Positions 12,039-24,559 of a stretch of 64,000 bases of DNA are shown here, piece by piece; positions within the stretch are counted from its first letter, which is position 1, and each line of letters starts with the position of its first letter. The notes beneath the pieces were generated by a model. It did no database searches. It saw only the letters and a list, made by a program, of their open reading frames with translations, and was not told the DNA's origin. The position numbers were made by a program, and so were the translations under genes. Source of the DNA: Galeruca laticollis (Eukaryota > Arthropoda > Insecta > Coleoptera > Chrysomelidae); NCBI GenBank assembly GCA_963921935.1, contig OY998180.1:40052811-40116810 (forward strand), given 5' to 3'.

Positions 12039-13704
12039 AGTATGAACATATCGTTATTTCTGATAATACATGAATCAATTCAAAAAACAAAGAAGGAAGC
12101 CAAGCCACATGAACGGGGATATTGGAAAATAAAGGGAACTATATCAGAACGTGCTCGATAAATTATATGGTGATTTTATGCGAGATATTTACAGATAATT
12201 TTGGAATTCGTTTGAGGGTATGGCAAAAAATCAATACGTAGATAGACAAAGGAAAGTGGAAATATAATTATAATAACAGAAAGAAACGCTACGACCTTGA
12301 AATATAAAATCATTGATTTAAAAGCAACAGTATAAGATTTATGATTCCGGTGAAAAAGAGCAGGAGGAGTGAACACGAAATTTAACAAAAATGTTTACTA
12401 GGATACTCTCCTATGGCGAAAAAATATATACGATGACAGCTAAACTAAAACAAGTGGGAAGATTCAGAAGAGCAAGGTTAGAAGATTTTAAAGCAGCAAC
12501 GATTAAGAGAAAGGTGAAATTAGGAGTACTAAAAATAATAACGCAGGATGGAATGAAGTGGGGAGCGGTAGAGCTGTAATAGTAAGGAATTAAAAAAGTT
12601 ATTGAAGCTCATAGTAAATTGATCAAATAATTGTTTGATATCAAGTCGTTCCGTATTATCAATTTTTTTCTCATCTTATTATTCTAAACTGTATCCCGAA
12701 TTAATTGTAAATTTCATAACAGTTACTAGAAATATAATATATGTTATTTCTTGTGTACCAAATGTGTTTTGAAAATAAATTACATAAATGATATAGAATC
12801 CTTGAAATAATTCTGGGAAATCAGTGTAACCTTCACTTATAACAGTTATTTGATGCGTTTTTAACATAATATACAAAATATTTCACTGTATTCTAAATAT
12901 TCTCAAATCACTTATTCTACTAATTCAATACAGGAAACCAATGCATGAAGGATTCTGCTTAAGTACATGTGATACGGTTGAAAGGAAGAAATCCCAATCT
13001 ACATACATGTTCTAAAAAGCTTATCATGGTAATCATCAACTCCGAGGTTTGAACGTAATTAAAATGAAATCAGTGGAGATATAAAACTGAATTGGGTTTT
13101 AGATTAGAAGCTTAATGTTAAGTCATATATCTTTCGCTTATAATTAATTCAAAAGCCATATAGTTATATAGAACAGAGTTATAACGCGAATTTTATAGCA
13201 CGAAGAATTTATTGTCTCGTTAGAAACTAACATCGTAGGGTGTTTTGTATGCAATCTGAATTTGAAATGACTGTATAAATTGTTCGAAATGCTTATGGGA
13301 CGATGCAGCATTTTCAACTATGTATGATGAAAGATAAAATTTGATACCAGTATGATTATGAACATTTTGTACACGGTATTGAAAAAGCGATATAAAAGTT
13401 ATAGTTGTTTCAAAAAGGAAAGTTGGAATCTACATCCCCATGTGTATAATTATTCAGTTCTAATATATACGTATAGTGATATCTGCCGTCATAAGATTAA
13501 CCCCGTATTTGATTTATAATCAAAATGGCAGTAATATTCATTTGAAATCGAATTTTGGGCTAGATCAAACTAAGTAACATTTTTTCACCATATGTTGATA
13601 AATCAAGAAAACATTGAAATATTTTATTTTTGATGAGAATATAATGCTTTCAAATCGTTTGCACGGAATAAAATCCCAAACGGGTTAAGTCGCTAAGATA
13701 AGTA
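12039..13704. other. AT-rich DNA, nothing recognised
   Basis: A 62-codon plus-strand ORF at 12391-12579 is rich in Lys/Arg (KQVGRFRRARLEDFKAATIK) and has no family I recognise. It may be TE debris. The rest is without coding motifs, repeats or RNA-like structure. Confidence 0.45.
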
Positions 13705-14965
13705 CAGGTTGGCAAATTAATTTTGACAGTTGACGATGCGCGAGGAAGACATACAATTTAACAACGTTGTAAACGCAGTTACCGGGAAGAGCAGGCGACG
13801 TACATTCCACATGCAAAGTTTTAAAGGTTGGGAGACTGCTAATACGTACGGGGATAACATAATATTTTGAATTTTGATTTAAAAATAATAAATTGCGGCA
13901 CATGTATAATGCTATATTAAATCGAGTTTACAGAACAAAATAACATTAATGTATTCTTTATTATTAATTTAATGAATGAGAAAATAAAAACCGTTGGCAT
14001 TTTCTACAGAAATTGTTTTTTTTGTACAGGCATAAATAATTATTGCTTCAAAAACCATAATTACCATTTATTATCTTATGCGATGTAAATGATAAATGAA
14101 TTCCAAGAGACATAAACTTTCACCTTCACTTCAAATTAATGTCTTTTAAGTGGTCCCTTCATAATATCCGTCATTGAATTTTATTTGTATATAAATTGGA
14201 AGTTAGGTAGTTTTTGTAGATAGCGTACAATATGATAAAAATTGTTAAACGACTTTCGAAATCTAACAATGGCCAACAATTTTTCCTATCTGTTCGTAGT
14301 AATAGCTAATGACATACCTACCTGTTAAGCTTTCTAAAATTTTTATTCTTAATCATATGTAGTAGATAATAATGTAAAAAATCGGGTTTATACATAAAAT
14401 TTGAAAAACCAATTGGGGACATCACTTTTAGAGATTGTATAATAGGTATACCAATAATATTACTAAAATACTAAAGCTTTTTGCGGTAGATATTTCTACT
14501 TTCATTTGTGAATTTTTGGGTTTTTTGCAAATATTTACTATCAAATTAGAACATACCCTCACACTTTCTACAGAGTTAGGACTGGCATAACAGAAAATCT
14601 TGGTTCTGGATACCGTCAATTATTGTTTATTTAGAACTATGTACAAATGTGCTACAAATATTATATTACTCTAGTGGAATTCGTCTCTAATATCTACAAT
14701 TTTAAAACACCTATTTACATTTTTACACTTGTTGTGTTTAATGTATTCAGTCATACCAACTACAAACAAACAATATAATGAAAAATATTGTTTTATATAT
14801 ACAGGGATCATCAACAGTAAAATAATGATGTGCATGTACAAATAATTCTCCAAAATCACTTTCTATATAAACTTCATCATCTTCGCTATCTCCGTCTTGG
14901 GCCAAATTAATAATAATATTATCTACAACAGTAACTAAAAGTGGTTCATTAATCATAAAATCATC

Positions 14966-16060
14966 TTAAATCTTCTTAACATGGTCACATCTAAGTTTCC
15001 AATCATTTGCAGAAAATGTGTCAAAAAATTTATTACAGAATTCTTCAACCTTTGTAAAATCGGAGGTAAAATTTCGTTTGGCAACATATTCTCTAAGTGT
15101 CCCACAAACACTTTCGAACGGATTTAACTCCGGGTGATAAAGGGATAGCCTTAAAACTTGCAATCCATGTGGAAAAAAGATTTCATCAACTTTATAAGTT
15201 TTATATTGCAGTTTGTACATTTTTGCAACGTTATAAAGATCCGGTTTCAACATTTCTTCACTGTTATATATGTTTCTTTCAGAAAGCCAGTTTTTTAATT
15301 GTTGTTTAGTCCAAGAAATCGTAGGTAATTTGTCAATTAGAACATTGTGACATGGGGCGTTATCAATTACCACAAAAGCGTTTTTTGGTAGGTTTGGAAT
15401 AAGTTTTTCTTGTACCTACTTCTCATAATTTTGGTACGCCATGTCATTATGATAATCTCCTGTTTTTGACTGGGAGTTCCACATAATACCAGCATTAGGT
15501 ACAAAACCATTTTCACTTCCTGCATGCACAATGATGATCCTATTACCTTTTGAAACGGGTTTTTTAATCCTTTGTTACTCTTGTCGTTCCATCCTTTAAG
15601 GTGCGTGTGACATAAATGAATGTATGTTTCATCCATATAAATGATAAATTTGTTCTGTTCTCTGCACATTTTTATTTTTCTTGAATATAGTAGGCGTAAA
15701 TGTGTGATTTCGTAAAAGTACCATTAACAAACTTCTGTTGTTTTTCATGTTGGTCCAACGAAAACCCAAACAATGTATTTGTTTCCGCAGAGATTCGCGA
15801 CTTCCTGCGAAGCCGTAACTATCTGGAAAGGTTTGGTGTACATTTCCTAACGTGGGCACTTGTTTCTCGGATATGTGATAATTTATTATGCACCTTCTAA
15901 GCACAGTTTTGTCAAATTGATCCATACGGATCCTGGACGTTCTTCGTTTTTTAGTAGGTACCTCAGTGTCAGCATTACTTCCTGCCAGAGCTTCTTTTTT
16001 AATACGGGAAAGCGTTCTTTGGCTAGCTTTCGTAGCAACAGAAACTCGTTCAATGTTGTA
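14966..16060 (-). pseudogene. DD82E transposase, main part, frameshifted
   Basis: From 16060 downward one frame encodes a helix-turn-helix-like block (SVATKASQRTLSRIKKEA), a Lys/Arg-rich linker (KKRRTSRIR) and MDQFDKTVLRRC. A frameshift near 15690 leads to the first catalytic aspartate in FIIYMDETYIHLCH (~15630). A further shift near 15540 and a stop near 15420 precede the second aspartate in VVIDNAPCHN (15350-15373). The last segment, 14966-15373, is open and ends in YHPELNPFESVCG, giving the catalytic glutamate 82 residues after the second aspartate. The enzyme would cut and join transposon ends in the nucleus. With at least three lesions this copy is dead. Confidence 0.8.
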
Positions 16061-16800
16061 TTAAAAGCTTTACTCATGTGTATTTTTATACAAATAAAAT
16101 GAGGAAGTAGTTAAATTTGTTTTCAGTGACCATTCTTTGAAATATAAATTTTTTCGTGGTTTTCGCCCATTTAAAAGAAGTATTAAATTCAAAAATACTA
16201 TACTACGTTTCAGTTCATTAGTTGTTTTAAACGATCTTTAGACTTTAGTTCAAACATATTTTGATATGACCAAACCACAATTGTAACTGAAATCGGAAGA
16301 TGATTCAAAACAAATGATAAAACCGAAACGTAATAGAGATAGGTATAAAATGAGTATAATAATTATAATTATAAGCTGAAAAACCTATTGCATTTAAATA
16401 GGTATCTTACACAAAATAAACATGTGCCCTTCTATATTCTCCTGTAGACTGAAATAGAGTAGTTATTTATGTTGAAAGTGCATAAAGTGGTGCTCTTTTT
16501 CACGAATAGTAAAAAATACGCATGAGCCGCAAGCATGCAAAACCCAAAAAATATTTCATTTAGGTTGCTCTAAATGGACTAAAAATGGCGTCGATTTGTT
16601 TGTAATGATGACATAACGGTGCATATAATTGACACATGAGTGCATAAAGTACTTTGTTTCACCCTAATGTCACTTTTGTAAATCGTTTAACAAATAAATA
16701 TTTTATGTACGAAAATCGATATAAAAAATCTACTATCGAGTGTAAATTTGTTAAATAATTACTTTGGTTCAAAAATCTTACTGAAATTACTGAAACTTAC

Positions 16801-16962
16801 CTTTGCTAAGGAAATTGTCGACTTGTCATTGTTTGCTTCTCCGCTCATAAAATTTAAAACGTTCATAATTATTTCACGACACGGCTCACTCCACTTTTTA
16901 TGAACAATTTTACTTCCTGGAGTCGCCATAACAAGTTCGTATTGCACAACCTCGGTAATCAC
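16801..16962 (-). pseudogene. Probable first exon of the DD82E transposase
   Basis: The minus strand reads MATPGSKIVHKKWSEPCR and continues to ISLAK, where AAAG is followed by a consensus splice donor GTAAGTTT (donor GT at 16800-16799). Two in-frame starts exist: 16962, and 16929 at MATPG. I prefer the latter. The N-terminal pattern of a basic stretch followed by a helix ending at a splice donor fits multi-exon transposase genes of this type. The acceptor of the next exon, near 16060, is not clear, so the ~740-bp intron is an inference. Confidence 0.5.
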
Positions 16963-17491
16963 ACTTTTCTCTGAACTGTACTGTCAAAACGAAGCTTACG
17001 AATTCTGCCAGCGAAGTGAGCTCTTGCAATCTGCATACGTCTTTGCTACGGCGGATCGGAAGTTGTCAAATTTCGACTGCCAAAATTAATTTGCCAACCT
17101 GTGTTGGTATAAACTAGATCAACTGCCCGTATTTAACAAATACTGGAAGATAGTGGAGGATGTTCGGGAAATGGCTAGGTCAATTGCCTGTATTTGACAA
17201 ATAATATGGTACTAAATTATCAGTAAAAAAAGCATATACATTTATTTTGTAAATGTCAGAACAAGGAATATTATATCGAAACTTGGGAGTAATTAATAAT
17301 AATTAAAGAACATACTTGAAGTAGTGAAAATTATATTATGGGAATAATAACATTTTTGTACAAAATGGCAAAATGAAACATTTCTCGTATCATCTTCTAA
17401 GACTAACTTTTTACTAGGGAAGTAAGTAGTAAACTATTGAGATTAGGAAACATACAAAATAAGTTAAATTCGTTAAATTCTAACCATAATG

Positions 17492-18660
17492 TTTTACTTT
17501 TCCGCCCAACCTATCTAATATGCGAGAAAAGTATTGGTTTACCCACAAAAAAACTGAAATTTTGGAAGAAAATTTAGAGTTATTTTTACGTTTTCCATCA
17601 AGAACAACACGAAAAAAAACCTGTGTGTATGTCGTCGTCGTCGTCGTCGTTGTCGTCGGCCACTATTCGTTACATGTCTTGTTGGCAGCCTCCGAAGTAC
17701 AACAAATCAACAATTTTAAGATTGAATAGTGTTCAGGATATCTCACAGATGAACCCCAATGATTTTCAGCACAGAACAGCCAGTAAAACGGAAGCTATGG
17801 TACTTGAAGTACGACATTTTTGTAATTTTTTGAGAAATTTCAGTTTGTTAGCACGATACAGCCTCCGGAGTGCAAAAAGTCACCAATTTCATGATTTAAT
17901 ATTATTCAGATAATCTCACAAATGAACCCTATTGATTTTCAGCTCACCAATGCCAGGTGCTATAGTACCTTAAGTACGACATTTTTGTCATTTTTGTAGA
18001 AATTTCAGTTTGTTAGCACGATACAGCCTCCGAAGTATATACAAGTGACCAATTTTATGATTGGATATTATTCAGGGCGTCTCAAATACGAACCTTATTG
18101 AGATTCAGCTCACTAAAGCCAGTACAACGAGTGCTATGGTACTTGAGGTACCAAATTTTTGTCATTTTTCGAGAATTTTCAGTTTGTTAGCACGATACAG
18201 CCTCCAGTGTGTATACAAGTGAACCATTTTATGATTGAATATTGTACAGGGTGTCTTATGGTTAAATCCTATTGATTATTGGTTCACCAGAGCTAGTACA
18301 ACGGGTGCTATGGTACCTGAAGTACCACATATTTTTGTCCTTTTTGGAGAAATCTCGGGTTTAGTAAGATACAGCCGGAGTGTATACAAGTTGCCAATTT
18401 TATAATTGGATATTTTTCAAGGTGTCTCATTCAATGTGTCTCACAGATGTATTCTTTCGATTTTCAGCTGACTATAGCGAGTACAGCGGGTCCTATATAT
18501 CCATATATACTGCATTTTGGTTACTTTTGGATAAATTTCGGTTTGTTAACACGATACATCCCCCGAAATGTATACAAATGACAATTTTATGATAGAATAT
18601 TAATCAGGGCATCTCACAGATGCGGAAAAGCTACTTTCAATCTTTAAAACCGTTTATTTC
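17492..18660 (+). repeat. Left inverted terminal region with ~170-bp tandem units
   Basis: Starts with the terminal motif, followed by a trinucleotide GTC tract (17632-17660). Five to six units then follow, with GTTAGCACGATACA landmarks near 17846, 18010, 18184, 18357 (degenerate) and 18543. Each unit also holds TTTTATGATTGGATATT, a CAGGGCGTCTCA segment and GGTGCTATGGTACCTGAAGT. Confidence 0.75.
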
Positions 18661-19740
18661 TGGCAGAGATAACGAAAATTATTTCCTGTTTTCAGGAATT
18701 ATATCGCCCTATTGTTTCAAAAGGTTCTCCACCTTAACTTTTTTAAACCATTTGGCTGATCTTTGGAAGAAGGTGATGGCATTGCGTCAATATCTTCTTT
18801 TAGTAAAAAATCCAATTCTTTCCAATCATCGTCAAGTGCTAATTTGTAATAAATAATCAATTCGTTTCTTATAACCAATATTTGTGTTATTTTGGACATA
18901 TAAACTTTTGGTACTTACTTTTCATTTTATTGGCGGAGGATAATTTTTTTCAAATTTGGAAATTATAGAATGTCATTTTTTTAACGCTAACTTTTCCTTT
19001 GTTGCTCGTTTGCACGACACTTACATAATCTTCAATATCATAAATCTTCTTTTGTCTTTTAAAATACTCTTCCACCTGGACATCAAAATATGCCCCGGTT
19101 CGAAGTATTTAATTTTAATCGTTTTTGCTTATATACCTCGAAAATTGACATTATATATTAAAAACGAAAAAAATGCCTGGAGCAATGGTCGAACCATAAA
19201 ATAACATTTTCTGTATCCCTATTTTAAAGGAATGCACTTATGATATCTTCCTGATTACGTCCGCTGATCTCTTCGTGCCATATCACAACAAATGGAAAAC
19301 GTCCAGTTCTTATTTTGCCTACTGGAATAAAACATTCGTTGTATGTTATCAGTCTTTGCGTGAAAATTATATTTGTAAACATTTATAAACGGGGCAGCAT
19401 GACGATCTTTTGAAAATCCACTGAAACTTACCAAGTGTTTTCATCATAATTATTTTGTTTTTGCAATGTATGCCGTATACGTCAATATTTTGACTTCTTA
19501 ATGTGGTCGCTCCAAGTACAACAAATTTTATTTAAACTCTCAGGTTTATGTTCAGGGCTATGAATTTGGTATGACTCACATAACTCGCACTCTTCATTGC
19601 CTAATTTTGTGAACGATATATCTTTGGCTTTTACTACTTTCCTATGTTTGTTCTATTCTTGTCGCAAATATTTTGCGCCAAATCAAATCACATAATCACA
19701 ACACGTGTCGTCTAAATACGCGCGAAACTAATTAAAAAGC
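18650..19740 (-). pseudogene. DUF7869-like (transposase-like) gene remnant
   Basis: On the minus strand, in shifting frames, successive blocks appear: EECELCESYQIHSPEHKPES (19540-19600); VSVDFQKIVMLPRL (19395-19435); FTQRLITYNECFIPVGK; FVVWHEEISGRNQEDIISA (19235-19300); a YF.PG.IFM block; KKIYDIEDYVSVVQTSNKGK (18990-19060); and, near the end, IIPENRK (~18690). The core resembles the RNase-H-fold-like DUF7869 family common in arthropod repetitive proteins, by memory of the family pattern. The gene ends where the left inverted terminal region begins. Its upstream part is cut by the Foldback element at 19751. Multiple stops and shifts; function unproven. Confidence 0.45.
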
Positions 19741-19741
19741 C

Positions 19742-19750
19742 CGTAGCGTT
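19742..19750 (+). repeat. 9-bp target site duplication, left
   Basis: CGTAGCGTT precedes the element start AGGTTCGTCAAGCTG. The identical 9 bp follow the right end at 23328-23336. Confidence 0.9.
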
Positions 19751-20330
19751 AGGTTCGTCAAGCTGCCCCCCCCCCGGTTAGCTTTTTTCTACCAAAATGC
19801 TAGCACACATAAAGGGCACCTAGCACAACCTAGCACAACAATTTTTATAGCTAGCACACCAACAGCTCACAATAAAAATGCTTTTGAATTCGGGTGGGGC
19901 CAGGTTAACGCTAGCCCCCCCCCCCCCGGTTGGAATTTTTGCACCAAAATGCTAGCACAGATAAAGGACACCTAGCACAACCTAGCACACCATTGTTTAT
20001 AGCACACCAACAGCTTACAATAAAAATACTTTTGAATTCGGGTGGGGCCACGTTAATGCTAGCCCCCCCCCCGGTTGGAATTTTTTCGCCAAAATGCTAG
20101 CACAGATGAAGGACACCTAGCACAACCTAGCACACCATTTTTTATACCCAGCACACCAACAGCTTACAATAAAAATGCTTTGGAATTCGGGTGGGGCCAG
20201 CTTAACGCTAGCCTCCTGCGGTTGGAATTGTTTCGCCAAAATGCTAACACAAATAAAAGACACCTAGCACAACCTAGCACAAAAAATTTGATAGCTAGTA
20301 CATCAACAACGCTTTTGAATTCAGGGAGTG
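19751..20330 (+). repeat. Left inverted end of Foldback element
   Basis: Four tandem units of about 150 bp. Each has a C-run (absent or short in the last), CGGTTGGAATTTTT, AAAATGCTAGCACA, CACCTAGCACAACCTAGCAC, CACCAACAGC and TTTTGAATTCGGGTGGGGCC. The C-runs begin near 19764, 19914 and 20062. Confidence 0.88.
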
Positions 20331-21820
20331 GAGAGTGTCTGCAAAATAACGCTATGCTTACACGAATGAATGAAAATGTTGGATGTATTTGTCCCTAAAC
20401 ATCATTTTCCTATAAAAAATGGCCCCTAAACAGCATTATTGTTGTCAGCTGTTGCCGGATGGTGCGTGATATCTATATTTTCCCATCTAGCAGGGCATTT
20501 GTTTAATTAATAACTATTATTTAATTCATAATTATCTATTTATTTTCAAGTAATGCTAAAAAACGAAAGAATACAAAAAACCTTCACTTTTAAAAATAAT
20601 TTTGTCAAAATCATAGTAATTTTAATAAAATAAAATAATTAAATTGAACCGTTTAGTCACGGAATCAGAAACAATCCGTGCACAAATAAGCTGCAAATTA
20701 CGTCACACTATAAAAAAGGCAACGACAAACGTTTGCGTACAGACATTGGATAAATAAATGTACAAAAAAGCGAAGCCGTTGGATATGTCCTTTGGACAAA
20801 GTTGTGCAATCTGGGAAGGGGCGGCTGAGATCCCTAAAAATGTACCAATATATTGAGAATACATGGTTTAGACTGATCATGGTTCACTGTAGTTCTTATT
20901 TAAAAAAAAACAATCAAACTTTATATTTAAATTTGCCAGAATATTTATTGTCGAAGTTGATAGATAATTAACCATTGTTGATAACATAAATATTGCATGT
21001 CACTATCAGATTTTTTTTAAATTCCCAAGTTTACTTAGAACGTGCATCTTTCAATTTTTAGAGCCGGTTAATCAGAGCTTCAAATATTTCTGTGGCATAT
21101 CATAAGATACCAACACTACTATGTATTTTTCAAAGTTTTAATACGTAACTGGTAATGTATGTTTGTTCGGTTGCAATCTTGCAACTCAGTTTTGAAGCAG
21201 ATATCTTCAACCGATTGAGCTGAAATTCTGTATATACGTCTAGTTTGTATGCCAATCCATGATTATGTATGGGACGTCATTCTAAATTCAACATGGCGGA
21301 CTAAAGAAAGTGGACTAATTTTTTATGCTTTCTTACAATATGGGTAATGGAATGACTTGCTAAGAATACGAATGTGAGTTAAAGTCCATTGCTCCAATCC
21401 GTCTACAATTTTGGTGTACTTGGGTTTTTCGAGTCCTTTATTAGGACATTGAGGTCGAATTGTGCGACTGTGTTACATCGATTGGTTCACTTTGACTTGT
21501 AATATTTATCGAGATCGGCGGATTGTTAGACTGGGTCTTGAAGAACTGAAAGGACGGAATAAAATTCTTATACTTTCAATTTGACCCATGGACATTGGAT
21601 ATTTTCTACTACATCAGAACAATCATAAATAAATAAATTGTAAAAAAGCCAGATGTTTGGGTAAGAACGGCAGGTCTAGAGGGCTAAGCAGTATAAAAAA
21701 CGTAATTTTTCTTTCATATTACAAGCAAAATGTACTGTAAGTAAAATTGATGGCATAGGTATTTTTATTTTTCTAAAAACTAGGTATAATCCAATTAACT
21801 GTCTTCGTGGAATCTACTCA

Positions 21821-22030
21821 TATTAGTGTTTTGAATGAAACTCAATGTTTCTAGTTAAGTCCACAATATGATGAAAAATGTTTGAAAATTCTAAAAAATT
21901 GACAATTGTTTCGATCACTGAATATCATCCTCAGAATGACAGAAGTTACATTAAATTTAGAAATTTCAAACATTTTTCATTATATTGTGGAATTAACTAG
22001 AAACATTGAGTTTCATTTAAAACACCAATA
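21821..22030. repeat. Palindromic insert inside the Foldback element
   Basis: Arms of about 67 bp (21821-21888 and 21963-22030) are reverse complements with few mismatches (GAAACTCAATGTTTCTAGTT in one arm). They enclose a ~75-bp loop. Likely a small MITE. Confidence 0.75.
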
Positions 22031-22764
22031 GGTATAATTCATCTGAAGTTCTCATAGGACTTTTTAAAAGGGTCGTTAAACCAAGTCTATTGTTAAAATT
22101 TGAATCATTTTTATAATGCTGTTTTTATGAGTCTTAAGAGTAAATAAGATTCTTGTAGGTACATCCAAACTGGCCGATTCAGATGTTTGGGTTAAGAAAG
22201 GGTTTCCCCGAAAGGCTGATGGTTGTAATAATATGTATTTTTCCTAATAATATTACAAGCAACATGGACTATATAAGTAAAACTGATGATCAACTATTTT
22301 CACGAGTGTAATTCGATAGAATATTTCTCGATTAGACTGTATTAATGCGAAATTTATATTATTTAAACAACATTACATGGTATCTAATTACTCTTTTTGG
22401 TTCATTTTCAATCACTTATTTTTTGATTAAACTTGAAGAATCGTTTTCAAACCATGACATTCTTATGATATGTTAAATGAAAATTATGATAATAACAATT
22501 GTTACTTAGACGTTACTTAGATACGGACTTAAAAAGGAAATTATCGGCCCTGTCGGAGAGTTATCACCGAAAAGATCCTGCTTCATTTGGAATTTTTACC
22601 ATATGAGTGGAATGTTCCGAAAATTTTTCGTAACTACAGTAAGAAACAATTAAACCAGCCGTTTTACATATATATTCAACCTATTCATTTATCCATTCAT
22701 TTATTCATCGAGTAAGTATAGCGTCATTTCAGTACCATCCGTCCCACTTCCCAGAATCAAAAGT

Positions 22765-23327
22765 GTAGTTGGTGTGCTGATTATAAAAAATGGTGTCCCA
22801 AATTGTGCTAGGTGTCCTTCATTTGTGCTAGTATTTTGGCGATAAAATTCCAACCGGGGGGGGGGTTTATTAGCGTTAACCTGGCCACACCCGAATTAAA
22901 AAGCATTTTTATTGTAAGCTGTTGGTGTGCTAGCTATAAAAAATGGTGTGCTAGGTAGTGCTAGGTGTCCTTTATCAGTGCTAGCATTTTGGCGCAAAAA
23001 TTCCAACCAGGGGGGGCTAGCGTTAACCTGGCCCCACCCGAATTCAAAAGCATTTTCATTGTAAGCTGTTGGTGTGCTAGCTATAAAAAATGAAGTGCTA
23101 GGTTGTGCTATGTGTCCTCTATCTGTGCAAGCATTTTGGTGCAAAAATTCCAACCGGGGGAGGCTAGCGTTAACCTGGCCCCACCCGAATTCAAAAGCAT
23201 TTCTATTGTGAGCTGTTGGTGTGCTAGCTATAAAAATTGTTGTGCTAGGTTGTGCTAGGTGCCCTTTATGTGTGCTAGCATTTTGGTAAAAAAAATCTAA
23301 CCGGGGGGGGGGCAGCTTGACGGACCT
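22765..23327 (-). repeat. Right inverted end of Foldback element
   Basis: Reverse-complement copies of the left-end units (GTGCTAGGTTGTGCTAGGTG and GGTGTGCTAGCTATAAAAA), with G-runs near 22855, 23010, 23156 and 23303, ending in GCAGCTTGACGGACCT. Confidence 0.88.
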
Positions 23328-23336
23328 CGTAGCGTT
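23328..23336 (+). repeat. 9-bp target site duplication, right
   Basis: CGTAGCGTT, identical to 19742-19750, follows the right terminus directly. Confidence 0.9.
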
Positions 23337-23517
23337 GAGTGTACCAATTACAAAGAGACCATAGAGAAAGTGATAAGAGAGTGTTCGTTCCCGTACAAAC
23401 AGTTGGCATCGCTTCGATCTGAGCGCACCCCTTGCGTGTATAAGAACTAATTTTTACAAGTGGGTTATTTGAATTTGGTAGTTTGAATTGTGGGTAGGTT
23501 AATTTTACATTAAAATT

Positions 23518-23592
23518 GTTTATAATATAATTGTTTCATTACAAAAAATAACATTATACTTCATTTTTTGTAATGAAATAATTATAATGAGC
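23518..23592. repeat. Short AT-rich hairpin
   Basis: TTTCATTACAAAAAAT and ATTTTTTGTAATGAAA, with flanking ATAATT on both sides, pair around a ~15-bp loop. The flanking stretches to 24500 show no coding or repeat features. Confidence 0.6.
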
Positions 23593-24559
23593 AATTTTGA
23601 GACAAATTATTTAGGTAATAATTAATATAACAGCACACATTTAAATTCTTTATTAACCTGCATATAATATAAAAACCAATAAATAAAACATTTGTTTATA
23701 ATACATAGGTCTGTTATTTATTCATGTTATTGTATATACAATATTAATTTTAAAATTTTTATTCTATTAGTTACCGATATCAAAACACAAAAAAAAAATT
23801 ATTAAATTATCAGTTACATTATTATTCAAAACTTTTAAATTTTTCCTATTATCAAAAAAATGTTATAATATCACTTAACAGGATTACCACATAATTTTCG
23901 AAGTAATTTTTCCTGACAATTCCTGAACAAAAAAAACATAATTTTCCTGACACACTATAAATAGACATTTATACAACAGTACATTTATCAAAATAATTCT
24001 ATAGCAGCCTCCACCATCCCCATAACTGCCCAACTCTCACCTTTTTGTATTTCAGAAATCAATAAAGAGCAAACTTGTACATTTAGTTTTTTAAAGTAAT
24101 TAAAACGACAGAACATGTGAAACAGAGAGAAACCCACAGTTGTATAAATACATAATGAACCCATGAACATATACTTAACAAAATATGAAAGTAAAAAATG
24201 ACACACTAGCTTGAATTTTAAATGTGTTACATTGGTATCACAAAACATGAAAAAAGTATCTATATCAATAATTTATCATACAGTTACATATTATTAATAA
24301 TCACAAAATTACATATTTCTACTAAAGTTAATCTAATATTCCATCAAATTGCATATTAAGATATCTTCAAATTATCGACAATAAAAACAACAAATATTTT
24401 AATGAAAAGGATTTAAAAAGTAGATTCCTAATTTCAGTGAAGACAGGAACAGGTCCAAAACAAAAAAAGTAAACGCAGTACATTGTTCCCAAATAAAAAT
24501 ATTTTCAAATTATTTTTGTTTCTTAGTCCTCTTAGCATCATTATAATATTTTTTTAAAT

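Larger units (their letters stand above)
13705..17101 (-). mobile_element. IS630/Tc1-type DNA transposon, DD82E (Sailor-like)
   Basis: A 3.4-kb element bounded by terminal inverted repeats: CAGGTTGGCAAATTAATTTT at 13705 and its complement ending at 17101, extending with mismatches to about 30 bp. The left end is preceded by TA and the right end is followed by TG, compatible with a TA target duplication with one mutation. The transposase lies on the minus strand and is broken. Its last two catalytic residues are 82 residues apart in an uninterrupted frame. From memory, a DD82E group of the IS630-Tc1-mariner assemblage has been called Sailor; that name is an inference. Confidence 0.82.
19751..23327. 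mobile_element. Foldback-type transposon
   Basis: A 3577-bp element with long inverted ends composed of ~150-bp tandem units and a perfect 9-bp target duplication. The termini are AGGTTCGTCAAGCTGCCCC and the complement of AGGTCCGTCAAGCTGCCCC. This architecture matches Foldback elements (long TIRs of direct subrepeats, 9-bp duplication), which have been linked to Mutator-like transposases. The middle (20400-22740) has no recognisable transposase. It contains AT-rich DNA, a duplicated ~110-bp segment (21652 and 22182, starting CAGATGTTTGGG) and a palindrome at 21821-22030. It is likely non-autonomous. Confidence 0.88.

Noticed and set aside
12391..12579. Small basic protein gene
   Set aside because: No family, no context and only 62 codons in TE-dense DNA; mentioned as possible debris but not called.
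17630..17662. Polyvaline-encoding (GTC)n ORF
   Set aside because: It is a trinucleotide tract that recurs at the inner side of all related termini; structural, not coding.
17620..18600. Short ORFs across the ~170-bp units
   Set aside because: Frames change from unit to unit, and the sequences match in DNA rather than as protein; treated as non-coding repeat.
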